A stretch of 64,000 nt of DNA. It comes from Thermococcus sp. Lineage in GTDB: Archaea; Methanobacteriota_B; Thermococci; Thermococcales; Thermococcaceae. Both the position numbers and the translations under genes were made by a program. The number at the start of each line of letters is the position of its first letter. Positions within the stretch are counted from its first letter, which is position 1. Positions 16,542-24,350 of this stretch are shown piece by piece. The notes below the pieces were generated by a model. That model was given only the letters and a program-made list of their open reading frames with translations, had not been told where the DNA came from and did not search any database. The stretch spans positions 24,084 to 88,083 of the forward strand of contig NZ_JALVUC010000010.1 in assembly GCF_027023865.1 (NCBI RefSeq), in the 5' to 3' direction.

Positions 16542-17168
16542 ATGATAATATTCGCGGGACGCTCAAACGTTGGGAAGAGTACTCTCATATTCCGCCTGAC
16601 CGGGAAGTGGGTGAAGCGTGGGAAGAGACCAGGGGTAACGAGAAAACCTATGGAGGTCAACTGGAGAGGGAGGACGGTAGTCGACCTGCCGGGCTTTGGC
16701 TTTATGAGCGGCGTTCCGAAAAGGGTTCAGGAGAGGATTAAGGACGAGATAGTTCACTTCATCGAGGACAACGCGGATGAGATAGAGTTGGCAGTTCTGG
16801 TTGTGGACGGAAAAGCGGCCCCAGAGATAATCGAGCGCTGGGAGAGGAGGGGGGAGATACCTGTAGACGTTGAGTTCTACGGGTTCCTACGGGAGCTGGG
16901 CATACCAACGGTGGTAGCTGTTAACAAGCTGGACAAGATAAAGAACCCTGAGAGGACAATGAACTTCCTTGCCGAGAAGTTCGGTGTTCCTTACTCCGAA
17001 ATCGATGAGACCTTTGTGCCGATATCGGCAAAGTTCGGAAAGAATCTTGACGTACTAAGGGTGCTCATAGAGCGGAAGATGCGGGAAAAGAAGGGAAAAC
17101 CGGAGGAGAATTCAAAGGACCTCGAGGACAATGTGGGTGATGGTCTCCTTGACGCCATCGAGGGATGA
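16542..17168 (+). CDS. engB: EngB-type GTP-binding protein
   Basis: A 208-residue TRAFAC GTPase. G1 is AGRSNVGKST (residues 5-14), G2 lies in GVTRKP, G3 is DLPGFG, G4 is NKLDK and G5 is ISAK. EngB/YihA proteins assist large-subunit ribosome assembly in bacteria; the archaeal role is inferred. The ATG at 16542 lies about 35 bases after TTTTATAGG, the promoter box. The C-terminal tail is acidic and runs 57 bases into the opposite-strand Lrp-type gene, an unusually long convergent overlap. Confidence 0.9.
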   Translation: MIIFAGRSNVGKSTLIFRLTGKWVKRGKRPGVTRKPMEVNWRGRTVVDLPGFGFMSGVPKRVQERIKDEIVHFIEDNADEIELAVLVVDGKAAPEIIERWERRGEIPVDVEFYGFLRELGIPTVVAVNKLDKIKNPERTMNFLAEKFGVPYSEIDETFVPISAKFGKNLDVLRVLIERKMREKKGKPEENSKDLEDNVGDGLLDAIEG

Positions 17169-17576
17169 TATCTCTTCCAGTATTTCGTCGAGCTTCGTTT
17201 TATCGGCCTCGACTATGAGGTCAATGTCCCCCGTGACACGGTAGATTTTCTTTATGTTGATCTTCTTTATGGCCTCGTACACACTCTTCCTCTTGGTCGG
17301 CTCTATCCTAACGAAGACGAAGACGTCGCCCTTCTTCTCTCCGAGTAAATCCAGGGCCTTGTCGGTGAGGTCGATAAAGCCCCTACCGGTTCTGATATAG
17401 CCCCTCTCCTTGAGGACCTTGAGGTGGTTGCTGAGCGCCTGCCTGGTAATTCCGAGCTCCTCGGCAAGCTCGTCTTGGGTCTTCTCAACGGTGTGGACCT
17501 CTATGGTCTTACCCTCCTCATGAAACTTCTTGAGGAGCCTTATCTGCCTGGGGGTGAGGGTGTTCTTGTCCTCCAT
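17112..17576 (-). CDS. Lrp/AsnC-type transcription regulator
   Basis: A 154-residue regulator. An N-terminal winged helix (residues about 1-70) carries the recognition segment LAEELGITRQALSNHLKVLK, and a C-terminal RAM-type domain (about 85-154) has RIEPTKRKSVYEAI and YRVTGDIDLIVEAD. It ends GVKETITHIVLEVL. Such proteins form dimers or octamers and sense small ligands, often amino acids; the ligand here is unknown. ATG 17576 is set by AAAGGAGGTTTTAGAG just upstream. The 3' end overlaps engB on the other strand. Possible autoregulation cannot be judged. Confidence 0.88.
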   Translation of the reverse strand: MEDKNTLTPRQIRLLKKFHEEGKTIEVHTVEKTQDELAEELGITRQALSNHLKVLKERGYIRTGRGFIDLTDKALDLLGEKKGDVFVFVRIEPTKRKSVYEAIKKINIKKIYRVTGDIDLIVEADKTKLDEILEEISSLDGVKETITHIVLEVL

Positions 17577-17739
17577 CTCTAAAACCTCCTTTGCATGTCC
17601 CACTTTTACATTTTATTAAACTAGGGTATGGTCATTGTCAATGTCAAACTTCCGATTCTATACCCATGCCACTTAAACCACTTATAAGCCTTTTCATCAC
17701 TTCAGTTAGATTTTTAACGCTCCGTACTTAGTTTAAAAC

Positions 17740-18810
17740 ATGAACAAGGCCTCCTACACGACCGACGTTCCGGAGGACAGGTTTGAGCTGGTCAACGTGA
17801 TACTCCACACCCCAAAGAGACCCCTTCGTGTCATGCTAATAGGCGGTTCCGACAGCGGCAAGACGACGCTCCTCACCTTCCTAGCGAACGAGCTTATCAA
17901 GGATGGCCTCCGCGTTGCGGTTGTGGACAGCGACGTCGGCCAGAAGGGTATTCTTCCACCTGCGACGGTGAGTTTTGCCCTGCCAGACGGCCCGTTTTCA
18001 AACCCGAGCGAGCTGAGTGGTACTGCCCACTACTTCATTGGCACGACTTCCCCGGGGCAGTACGTTGGTGAAATGGCTGTTGGTGTTGAAAGATTGGTCA
18101 ATGGGGCATCATCCCTTGCGGACGTGGTTCTCATCGATACCACGGGCTTTGTAACCGGCCCTGGAGCCGAGATGAAGCGCCTGAAGGTCGAACTCATAAA
18201 ACCAGAGTTGACCGTTGTCCTCGAGCGGAGGGGGGAGATGAAATACCTCTCGAAACTCCTCACCCCGTACACCAAGGTGATTAGACTAGGAATAAGCCCC
18301 CACGTGAGAGAGCACTCTCCCAATGAGAGGGGATCCGTTAGGGAGGAGAAATGGAGGGCCTACTTTGCAGGTTCCTCCCTTGCGGAGGTTGACCTCGGTG
18401 AGCTGGCCGTTGGTGGGATCTCGCTCTTCCAGGGCAGGCCTCTTTCGACCCAGGAAAAGGAGCTTTTCTCCTCCGTTTTTGGCTGGCTTGTCCTGGCGGG
18501 ATGGAAGGGAGAACGTTACACCGTCATCAAGTCCGATGTTGGAAGGTTTCCAAGGCACTACAATCGGTTCTCCCTCCGGGCGATTGACTTTGAGAAGATG
18601 AGCAACCTCATTGTGGGCTTCGTAGATAAGACCGGCCTCTGCCTTGGCCTAGGAATCCTCAAGTGGATAAACTTCAGTTCACGCGTTGCACAGGTCCTCA
18701 CGCCCCTTCCTCAGGAAGTCCTTGAGAACACCGTTGAACTGCGCTTTGGCAGGATACGTGTCCTCGAGACCGGTGAGGAGCTTGGACTTATCGGGAGGGA
18801 CGAGCTTTAG
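17740..18810 (+). CDS. Clp1/Grc3-type polynucleotide 5'-hydroxyl kinase
   Basis: A 356-residue RNA/DNA 5'-kinase. The P loop GGSDSGKTT is at about residues 35-43, followed by VVDSDVGQKG with the Walker B/catalytic aspartates, and DTTGFVTGPGAEMKRLK with the lid region. The C-terminal domain (about 240-356) is beta-rich. The archaeal homologue from Pyrococcus phosphorylates 5'-OH ends of RNA and DNA with ATP, and a role in tRNA-intron or RNA repair is proposed for the family. The ATG lies about 30 bases after a TTTTTAACG box. DGGGP synthase follows 44 bases later. Confidence 0.9.
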   Translation: MNKASYTTDVPEDRFELVNVILHTPKRPLRVMLIGGSDSGKTTLLTFLANELIKDGLRVAVVDSDVGQKGILPPATVSFALPDGPFSNPSELSGTAHYFIGTTSPGQYVGEMAVGVERLVNGASSLADVVLIDTTGFVTGPGAEMKRLKVELIKPELTVVLERRGEMKYLSKLLTPYTKVIRLGISPHVREHSPNERGSVREEKWRAYFAGSSLAEVDLGELAVGGISLFQGRPLSTQEKELFSSVFGWLVLAGWKGERYTVIKSDVGRFPRHYNRFSLRAIDFEKMSNLIVGFVDKTGLCLGLGILKWINFSSRVAQVLTPLPQEVLENTVELRFGRIRVLETGEELGLIGRDEL

Positions 18811-18854
18811 CAAAGATTTTTAAGGCAATCTCCTAAATGAATTAGGTGGCCCTA

Positions 18855-19685
18855 ATGGAACTCAAGGCTTTCATCGAGATTACCCGGCCCCACAACTGTG
18901 TTCTCGCTGGAGTAGTTGGTCTTCTCGGCTCGGTTGTGGCGGCGGGTCACTTTCCCGATGCTCTAATCGCGCTCCTCACCTTCCTTGTGGTCACCCTGGG
19001 CTGCGCCGGCGGTAACACGGTAAACGACTACTTCGACTACGAGATAGACAGCATAAACCGACCCGATAGACCCCTCCCACGGGGGGCCATGAGCAGGGGG
19101 GCTGCCCTTTGGTATGCGATGGCCCTCTTTGCGGTAGGGCTTTCCCTCGCGGCCCTAATAAACGTCTACGCCCTAGCCCTAGCGGTTGTAGCGTACGCTA
19201 CGATGTTCCTCTACGCTTGGAAGCTCAAGCCCCTACCGTTCATTGGAAACCTTGCCGTTGCCGGGCTGACGGGGCTCACGCCCCTCTACGGTGCGGTGGC
19301 AGTCGACCACATTGGTCTGGCCGGAACACTCGCCATTTGTGCCTTCCTCGTCAACGTGGCTCGGGAGGTCGTTAAGGACATTGAAGACGTTGAGGGAGAC
19401 CTGACCAAGGGCGCCAGAACCCTTCCGATATTATGGGGGCAGAGGAAAGCGGCTTACGTTGGGGCAATATTTGCGGTGCTGACTGTCATAGCCTCATTTC
19501 TCCCGGTTAAGGCGGGCGTTGGCCTCGGCTACTATGCCATGCTACCGGTAGATTTAATAATCCTCTACGCGGCTTACCTCATACTCCGCTCCCAGGACAA
19601 GGTGACCGCCCACAGGGCGCAGAAGCTACTGAAAATAAGCATTTTCCTTGCGGTGATGGCTTTCCTGATCGCGGCTCTGGTTTGA
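18855..19685 (+). CDS. ubiA: Digeranylgeranylglyceryl phosphate synthase (UbiA family)
   Basis: A 276-residue membrane prenyltransferase that adds the second geranylgeranyl chain to GGGP, the second ether-bond step of archaeal lipid synthesis. There are about eight to nine membrane helices. The first Asp-rich motif is NDYFDYEIDSINRPDRPLPR, which binds the prenyl diphosphate through magnesium; the second is DIEDVEGDLTKGARTLP. ATG 18855 has AGGTGG six bases before it; the GTG at 18846 is part of that site. It works downstream of the isoprenoid genes at 42.6-49.1 kb. Confidence 0.92.
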   Translation: MELKAFIEITRPHNCVLAGVVGLLGSVVAAGHFPDALIALLTFLVVTLGCAGGNTVNDYFDYEIDSINRPDRPLPRGAMSRGAALWYAMALFAVGLSLAALINVYALALAVVAYATMFLYAWKLKPLPFIGNLAVAGLTGLTPLYGAVAVDHIGLAGTLAICAFLVNVAREVVKDIEDVEGDLTKGARTLPILWGQRKAAYVGAIFAVLTVIASFLPVKAGVGLGYYAMLPVDLIILYAAYLILRSQDKVTAHRAQKLLKISIFLAVMAFLIAALV

Positions 19686-19698
19686 GGAGGTGATGCTC

Positions 19699-20085
19699 AT
19701 GAAGATGGAACTTTGGGATGAACTCGTAAAAGCATTGGAGGAGGACGGTCTCTGGACCGTTGTAACCTTCAAGACCCCCCACGGCCCTGGGGCAACCCTT
19801 GAGGAGCTTGCAAAGGCAGTTGAAAAGGCTGGCTGGCGCGTTACCTTTAAGGCCAACTGGTGGACCGCTGATATACCCTACGGGCTGGCCAGAATGGATC
19901 TCAGAAAGGACGGCAGGGAAAAGATACTGCTTGGAAAGTGGATACTCGGAAGGGAACTTGAACTCGTCAAGCTTGAGAACATGCCCCTCGAAAAGGGACG
20001 TGACGAGTTCTTCAGAATGGTGGACAGTATAACCTCAACACTGATCTATGACCCCGTGATAAGAACCATGAGGGAGCAGTACTAA
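19699..20085 (+). CDS. Conserved hypothetical protein
   Basis: A 128-residue soluble protein with alternating helices and strands: MKMELWDELVKALEED, a strand LWTVVTFKTPHGP, a helix ATLEELAKAVEKAGW, then WWTADIPYGLARMDLRKDGR. I recognise it only as a Thermococcales conserved protein of unknown function. ATG 19699 is set by GGAGGTGATGCTC. It begins 13 bases after the DGGGP synthase stop and is likely co-transcribed with it. The tandem acidic and basic faces give no specific clue. Confidence 0.7.
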   Translation: MKMELWDELVKALEEDGLWTVVTFKTPHGPGATLEELAKAVEKAGWRVTFKANWWTADIPYGLARMDLRKDGREKILLGKWILGRELELVKLENMPLEKGRDEFFRMVDSITSTLIYDPVIRTMREQY

Positions 20086-20152
20086 CCCCCCACCTTTTGG
20101 TTTGGTGCGTCCTTTTCTGGGGCTACCTACTAAAGCAGTAAAGTAGAAAAGC

Positions 20153-20953
20153 TCAGAGCGGCTCGTAGTAGCCTATCTCCGGCTCGTAGATTTCGCCCTC
20201 CGCTAGGAGCTGGGTTATGGCATCCTCGAGGATGTCCTCATCGAACTCAGAGGAAAGCTTTTTGACGATGAACTTGTGGGATAGCGCTTTTCCCTTCTCC
20301 CTTAGGAGTTCCACAACCGCTTTCTTGGCCTTCTTGACCTCCAGGTTCTCCTGCGGCTCCTTCTCAGGGGGTTCCTCCTCGAAGAGCTCTTCCTCCAGGT
20401 TCCTCTGCTCCAATACCATCGTGTATAATTCGTCCATGGTCATCAGCAGGTCCTCGTCAACGCCCTTGTTCTTCGCTATGACCTTTGCCTTGGCCGTTAT
20501 CCCGTAGCGGTTGTATATGTCGAAGGCCAGTCTGGCTTTTTTCGCGTGCTCGGTCTTCTCCTTGAGGGTCTCATAGCGGTGGAGTATCCAGAAGTCCGGG
20601 TCGACCTTGGTAACCCCTTCCACGAGTATCTGCTTATCGTCGCGCCATTCTGCTACTTTCCCGATTACCTGAACCAGGTCTCCCTTCTTCACAAGCCTGA
20701 TGAAGCGCGTGTCGTCGCGGAAGCCCAAAACCCATATCGTTCCCGTCCCATCGTCAATCTGGAATTTTCCGTAGGTCTCGTCGTCGCTTATCACTGGCTC
20801 CCTGACGACTGTTGCGGCCACCTTGGCGCGGTAGACCTTTCTCGCGTCCCTTGTTATGAGGTAGTTCGGCTCGAAGTCGCCCTCGCTCCTGACGTAGTAA
20901 CCGTTTAGGATATCCTTAATGTAAACTCTGCTCGCTGGAAGGCGCTTTTTCAT
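20153..20953 (-). CDS. rpa32: Replication protein A, 32-kDa subunit
   Basis: A 266-residue RPA subunit. One OB fold (about residues 30-125) contains YRAKVAATVVREPVISDDET and GKFQIDDGTGTIWVLGF. An acidic linker (about 185-205, EEELFEEEPPEKEPQEN) leads to a C-terminal winged helix (about 210-266). It forms the heterotrimeric single-stranded-DNA-binding RPA with RPA14 and RPA41. Its ATG overlaps the RPA14 stop by four bases (ATGA), the last step of a three-gene operon. Confidence 0.93.
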   Translation of the reverse strand: MKKRLPASRVYIKDILNGYYVRSEGDFEPNYLITRDARKVYRAKVAATVVREPVISDDETYGKFQIDDGTGTIWVLGFRDDTRFIRLVKKGDLVQVIGKVAEWRDDKQILVEGVTKVDPDFWILHRYETLKEKTEHAKKARLAFDIYNRYGITAKAKVIAKNKGVDEDLLMTMDELYTMVLEQRNLEEELFEEEPPEKEPQENLEVKKAKKAVVELLREKGKALSHKFIVKKLSSEFDEDILEDAITQLLAEGEIYEPEIGYYEPL

Positions 20954-21326
20954 GATTCCTCACCTCCGAAGAATTCGATGATCCCCTCGAGCTTTGGAAT
21001 GACTTTCCTCTCAAGCTCCCTTATCTCCTCAAGGGCTTCAATGTCGGCGTTGCTGAAGTCCTGCACCACCTCGCCGTAGATGTGGACCCCTTCGTCGTTC
21101 CTGATGATCCTTCCGATGACCCTCACTATCTGACTGTTCTCTGGTAAAACGTTCTCCTCGCTCTCGATGAGTATGACGCCGGTTCCGTCGTCGATCCAGA
21201 AGGTGTAGTCCATTTTGTCCACCTTGAAGGCCTTCCCGATTAGGGAAATGCGCGTGTCGTCTTCTTTTATCTCACTTATTTTCCTCTCGACGGCGGGCTT
21301 CCTCCTCTTAAAGCGGACCTCCTCCA
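20950..21326 (-). CDS. rpa14: Replication protein A, 14-kDa subunit
   Basis: A 125-residue protein made mostly of one OB fold (DDTRISLIGKAFKVDKMDYT, FWIDDGTGVILIESE, QIVRVIGRIIRNDEGVHIYG) plus a C-terminal helix (about 95-120) that would form the trimer helix bundle. ATG 21326 follows GGGGGTGAGTGAA and lies two bases after the RPA41 stop. The DDGTG signature matches that in RPA32. Confidence 0.93.
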
Positions 21327-21328
21327 TT

Positions 21329-22402
21329 TCACTCACCCCCCTCAAGCTCGGCTATGGCCTTCTTAAGTTCGGCCTTGGCCCTTGATATCTCCCGGCGCGG
21401 GTTGACCTCGTCCCATCCAAAGGCCTTAAGAAGAAGTCCAAGGAACTTGTCGTCCACTGCGTTTCCCCTGACGATTATCTCCCTTCCGAGGAGGTGATAG
21501 TACTCGTCCTCGGCCAGCTTCCTTCCGGCCTCTTTGATGGTCAGGCCGCTTTCAACGAGTTCTCTGAGCTTCTCGGATATCTCCTCAGGGTCGGCCCCTA
21601 TAAGCTCCGCAGCATCGTCCCCGAAGAGGGTCGTTCTTATGTAGCCGGTAGAGTCGTCGAGGCCGAAGTCGAGGATAACTACCTTTATCGGCTTGACCTC
21701 ACCATGTTCTGGGCATATCCAGGTGTTCGTTGTTGGGTCGTGGTCTACCTTCCTCCTGCACTGGGGGCATGCGTCATAGGCAGTAACGCGATAGAGCCTA
21801 GCTATTGTCCCCCTCACTTCAATGAACCTCTCTCCCCCCGTGAGCTCTCCTATCTTTCTCCGCTGGTAGTTGTAGCTTCTGACTTCATCGAGCGGAGGGA
21901 TCTCCCCAACGCGCGGATCTTCCGGGTCGATTATTATCCTTGTTCTGAAGTTGGCGTGGAGCTCTATCCCGTTCCGCCCTTCCCTTACTGTGGGGTCAAT
22001 GACCTTTATCACATCCCCCGGGTTGAGTTCGTCGTAGTATTTGACAACAGCGTTGTCCCAGAGGACAAGCCTGGCTTTGCCAGTTGAGTCGTAGATCATG
22101 AGGTTTGCGACCCTGCCAGTAGAACCGTTTCGTTTTTTATACTCTCTGGGGGGGTATTTCCTCATAATCCTGGCGACGATGTTTATACCGGTCATTCCTG
22201 GAACGAGGTCTTTTATGTGGGGAAGTTCCTCGCTTCCTTCGAGGCTGATACCAAGTTCTTCGGCGAGCATAACCGCGGCCGCGTGCTCCGATATGCCCTC
22301 GCGCTCCGCTATTTTTCGTATCCTAGCCTCGATTTCATCCAGTGAGAGGCCCTTTCGTCTCTCAATCCTGCTTATAATCTCCTCCTTTGTTAGCACTCCC
22401 AT
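21329..22402 (-). CDS. rpa41: Replication protein A, 41-kDa subunit
   Basis: The 357-residue main DNA-binding subunit. It has an N-terminal helical region (1-60), an OB fold with the conserved VANLMIYDSTGKARLVLWDN (about 95-150), and a second OB fold with a zinc ribbon, CPQCRRKVDHDPTTNTWICP (about 205-225), followed by LDFGLDDSTGYIRTTLFGDD. It heads the operon. ATG 22402 follows AGGTGAGTGTT; the longer frame upstream is not needed. Length fits the Pyrococcus protein. Confidence 0.94.
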   Translation of the reverse strand: MGVLTKEEIISRIERRKGLSLDEIEARIRKIAEREGISEHAAAVMLAEELGISLEGSEELPHIKDLVPGMTGINIVARIMRKYPPREYKKRNGSTGRVANLMIYDSTGKARLVLWDNAVVKYYDELNPGDVIKVIDPTVREGRNGIELHANFRTRIIIDPEDPRVGEIPPLDEVRSYNYQRRKIGELTGGERFIEVRGTIARLYRVTAYDACPQCRRKVDHDPTTNTWICPEHGEVKPIKVVILDFGLDDSTGYIRTTLFGDDAAELIGADPEEISEKLRELVESGLTIKEAGRKLAEDEYYHLLGREIIVRGNAVDDKFLGLLLKAFGWDEVNPRREISRAKAELKKAIAELEGGE

Positions 22403-22505
22403 AACACTCACCTTAATGGTAATCATAGTTCCAGGTATTTAAACCTTTCTCTGGTGTCCTATTTTCAAAAAAGGCCTCCCCTTTGGTTCCAGGAGGAACG
22501 GGGCT

Positions 22506-23123
22506 TCACTCCTCACCGGACGTTTTTGGCTCGACAATTTCTGTCTCTTTTACCTTCCCGGAGGAATTTTCATTCCCTCCTTCAATCTTCACGATAAGGT
22601 CGCTGTACTCAGCGTGGACCACCTTTTTGAAGGTCTCTTTGATTATTACCGGGTTGTTCTCTGGGAACCCATAGAGTTCCGCGAACTTCGATGTCGTTCC
22701 GAGGAGCTTCGTTCTCTCGTAGGGTTCCGCGTATATCATCCCCATGTCAAGTAGCTTCCTTATGTGCTCGTAGGCTTGGCTTCCGCGGAGCTTCACGACT
22801 TTACTCTGCTCTATCGGCTGGAGGTAGGCTATGAGAGCGAGTGTCTTTAGTTCTCCCGTTCTGAGATCAGGTCTTGGCATAAGGTGGGCAACCCTCTGGC
22901 TGTATTCCTGCTTGACCTGCATGACGTATTTATCGCCCAAAACCCGTACAACCTCAACTGCGCTCTTCCTCTCGGCGTATTCAGCGGCAATGAGGTCTAT
23001 GAGTTTCTCCAGATAGTCTAGTGACTTTATTCCGAGTGCCCTCGACAGCTCCTTTACGCTTAGGGGTCTACCCGACACAAAGAGGGCCGCCTCCACGAGA
23101 GCCTTATCCTCAAGCAGTCCCAT
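22506..23123 (-). CDS. scpB: Segregation and condensation protein ScpB
   Basis: A 205-residue protein with two winged-helix domains: one starting EDKALVEAALFVSGRPLSVK (about 4-85), the other RPDLRTGELKTLALIAYLQP to GMIYAEPYERTKLLGTTSKF (about 95-165). It ends in an acidic tail. ScpB dimers bind the ScpA kleisin of SMC complexes that compact chromosomes. ATG 23123 follows GGAGGGTGGAAATA. It is separated from the RPA operon by about 100 bases and may share its transcription direction only. Confidence 0.9.
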   Translation of the reverse strand: MGLLEDKALVEAALFVSGRPLSVKELSRALGIKSLDYLEKLIDLIAAEYAERKSAVEVVRVLGDKYVMQVKQEYSQRVAHLMPRPDLRTGELKTLALIAYLQPIEQSKVVKLRGSQAYEHIRKLLDMGMIYAEPYERTKLLGTTSKFAELYGFPENNPVIIKETFKKVVHAEYSDLIVKIEGGNENSSGKVKETEIVEPKTSGEE

Positions 23124-23180
23124 TATTTCCACCCTCCATATTTCTGAGCCGGATTCTATAACCTTTTCCCTGACCGCAAA

Positions 23181-23190
23181 CTTTATAAAG
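23181..23190 (+). promoter_or_regulatory. TATA box for 5S rRNA
   Basis: The sequence CTTTATAAAG lies 24-33 bases before the 5S rRNA, the usual archaeal distance. It is palindromic and could serve the opposite-strand scpB too, although that gene begins 58 bases away. Confidence 0.6.
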
Positions 23191-23213
23191 TCCACTCGGG
23201 AGGTTGGTACCGG

Positions 23214-23335
23214 TACGGCGGTCATAGCGGTGGGGTCATACCCGGTCTCGTTTCGACCCCGGAAGTTAAGCCCGCCTGCGTTTCCGGTTGTACTGCCCTC
23301 CGGGAGGGGGTGGGAAGCCGGAAACGCCGCCGGCC
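23214..23335 (+). rRNA. 5S ribosomal RNA
   Basis: The sequence begins TACGGCGGTCATAGCGG and ends GCCGCCGGCC, which pair as helix I. The interior has CCCGGTCTCG and CCCGGAAGTTAAGCCCGCC, diagnostic of archaeal 5S, and the loop E/helix IV region GTACTGCCCTCCGGGAGGGG. It is not next to 16S/23S genes, as usual for the unlinked 5S copy in Thermococcales. Ends are accurate to a few bases. Confidence 0.93.
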
Positions 23336-23346
23336 TCTATTCATGC

Positions 23347-23424
23347 GCCCGGGTGGTGTAGCCCGGCCCATCATACGGGACTGTCACTCCCGTGACCCGG
23401 GTTCAAATCCCGGCCCGGGCGCCA
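23347..23424 (+). tRNA. tRNA-Asp (anticodon GTC)
   Basis: The acceptor stem GCCCGGG pairs with CCCGGGC, the anticodon arm is CGGGA-CTGTCAC-TCCCG with GTC, and the T arm is CCGGGTTCAAATCCCGG. The CCA tail is encoded. It directly follows the 5S rRNA, from which it is probably co-transcribed. Its 3' end abuts the hairpin that opens the repeat region at 23430. Confidence 0.95.
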
Positions 23425-24176
23425 CACTCACAAACTTCGCCTTCGTGAAGTTTGATCAAGGTTTGCATGTCACTTTTAGAAATTCCCAGTTTTGGGAAGG
23501 GTTTGCTCTTTCACTTGTAGGGTTACAGTGTTTCACTGTTAGAATAACACCCTCCGGGTGTTAAGGGGAAGTTGAAACCTTTTTTAGATTGCGTTTTCAG
23601 GTGCAAACCCGCTTTGAGCTTGCGACTTGAGGAGACATGCAAACTCATTCTTGAATTTTTCGGGAAGTTCGCCCTTTGATCAAAAACCTTGTACTGCAAA
23701 GTTTGCTTGCTTCGCAAAGCGCTGATGGAAAGATCGCGTACCTTCTGAAAAACTCAAATTCTCGAGGGGTTTACTCCTCAATTGCCAGTTCTTGAGCGTT
23801 TGGTCTTCTCAAGACGCCCGAAGGGCGCCAGAATAAAGTGCAAGATCTGTTTAAGGACTTCGTTTAGAGGTAATCCCCAAAACTGCACCGGGATATTGAA
23901 ACGTGCACACCGGTGCTATACACTTGTAGTAGATCAAGGGTTATGATTCTTGTTTGAAAGCTCGTTATGGTGGGATTTTCAATTGGAATTGCTTTTTGGA
24001 TTGTGGATTCCTTATCGGGAGTGTTTTCAAGTGAGTTCGAGTTTTTAGCGCTCCAACGGAGCGCGGTAAGAGTGAACCCTTTCAAGAGTCCCTCCCGCAA
24101 AAATTCACCCTCATTTTGGCATCTCAAAAAAGAACTACCAACTTTGATGAAACTTTTGCCGAGCAAAAGTTTCTTA
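23425..24176. repeat. Hairpin-ended non-coding repeat region between two tRNA genes
   Basis: The left end is a hairpin, AAACTTCGCCTTCGTGAAGTTT, followed by GATCAAGGTTTG; the right end is its inverted counterpart, CAACTTTGATGAAACTTTTG plus a GC-AAAAGTTT return arm. Inside are GC-rich hairpins (ACACCCTCCGGGTGT near 23549; GACGCCCGAAGGGCG near 23813) and scattered GATCAAA copies, for example near 23678. The region at 35228-35533 shares both ends and several inner blocks, including GCATCTCAAAAA-GAAC. No coding sequence is convincing. It may be two or three fused copies, since end-like sequences also occur in the middle. Confidence 0.65.
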
Positions 24177-24253
24177 TGGAGCCCCGGGCGGGGTTTGAAC
24201 CCGCGGCCTGCCGCTTACCAAGCGGCCGCTCCGCCAGGCTGAGCCACCGGGGC
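24177..24253 (-). tRNA. tRNA-Thr (anticodon GGT)
   Basis: On the minus strand: acceptor GCCCCGG, D arm with GGCTCAGCCTGG, anticodon stem GCCGC-TTGGTAA-GCGGC giving GGT, T arm GCGGGTTCAAACCCCGC and encoded CCA. A TTTATAAA box at 24280-24287 is 27-34 bases upstream. The 3' end abuts the repeat region. Confidence 0.95.
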
Positions 24254-24350
24254 GTCGATGATACGATGCCTGGGGAGCTTTATAAATTTTTCCCCTGTCC
24301 AGACCGCAACCTTATTTAGTGGATGGGTGGATAACTCCTCGGGTGAAAAC

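Noticed and set aside
23425..24176. CRISPR array or leader, suggested by recurring GATCAAA and hairpins
   Set aside because: The repeats are irregularly spaced, vary in length and include no equal spacers.
23214..24253. tRNA-associated integration (att sites of an integrated virus or plasmid)
   Set aside because: No partial tRNA duplicate and no integrase gene lie nearby; the region between tRNAs is only 750 bases and non-coding.
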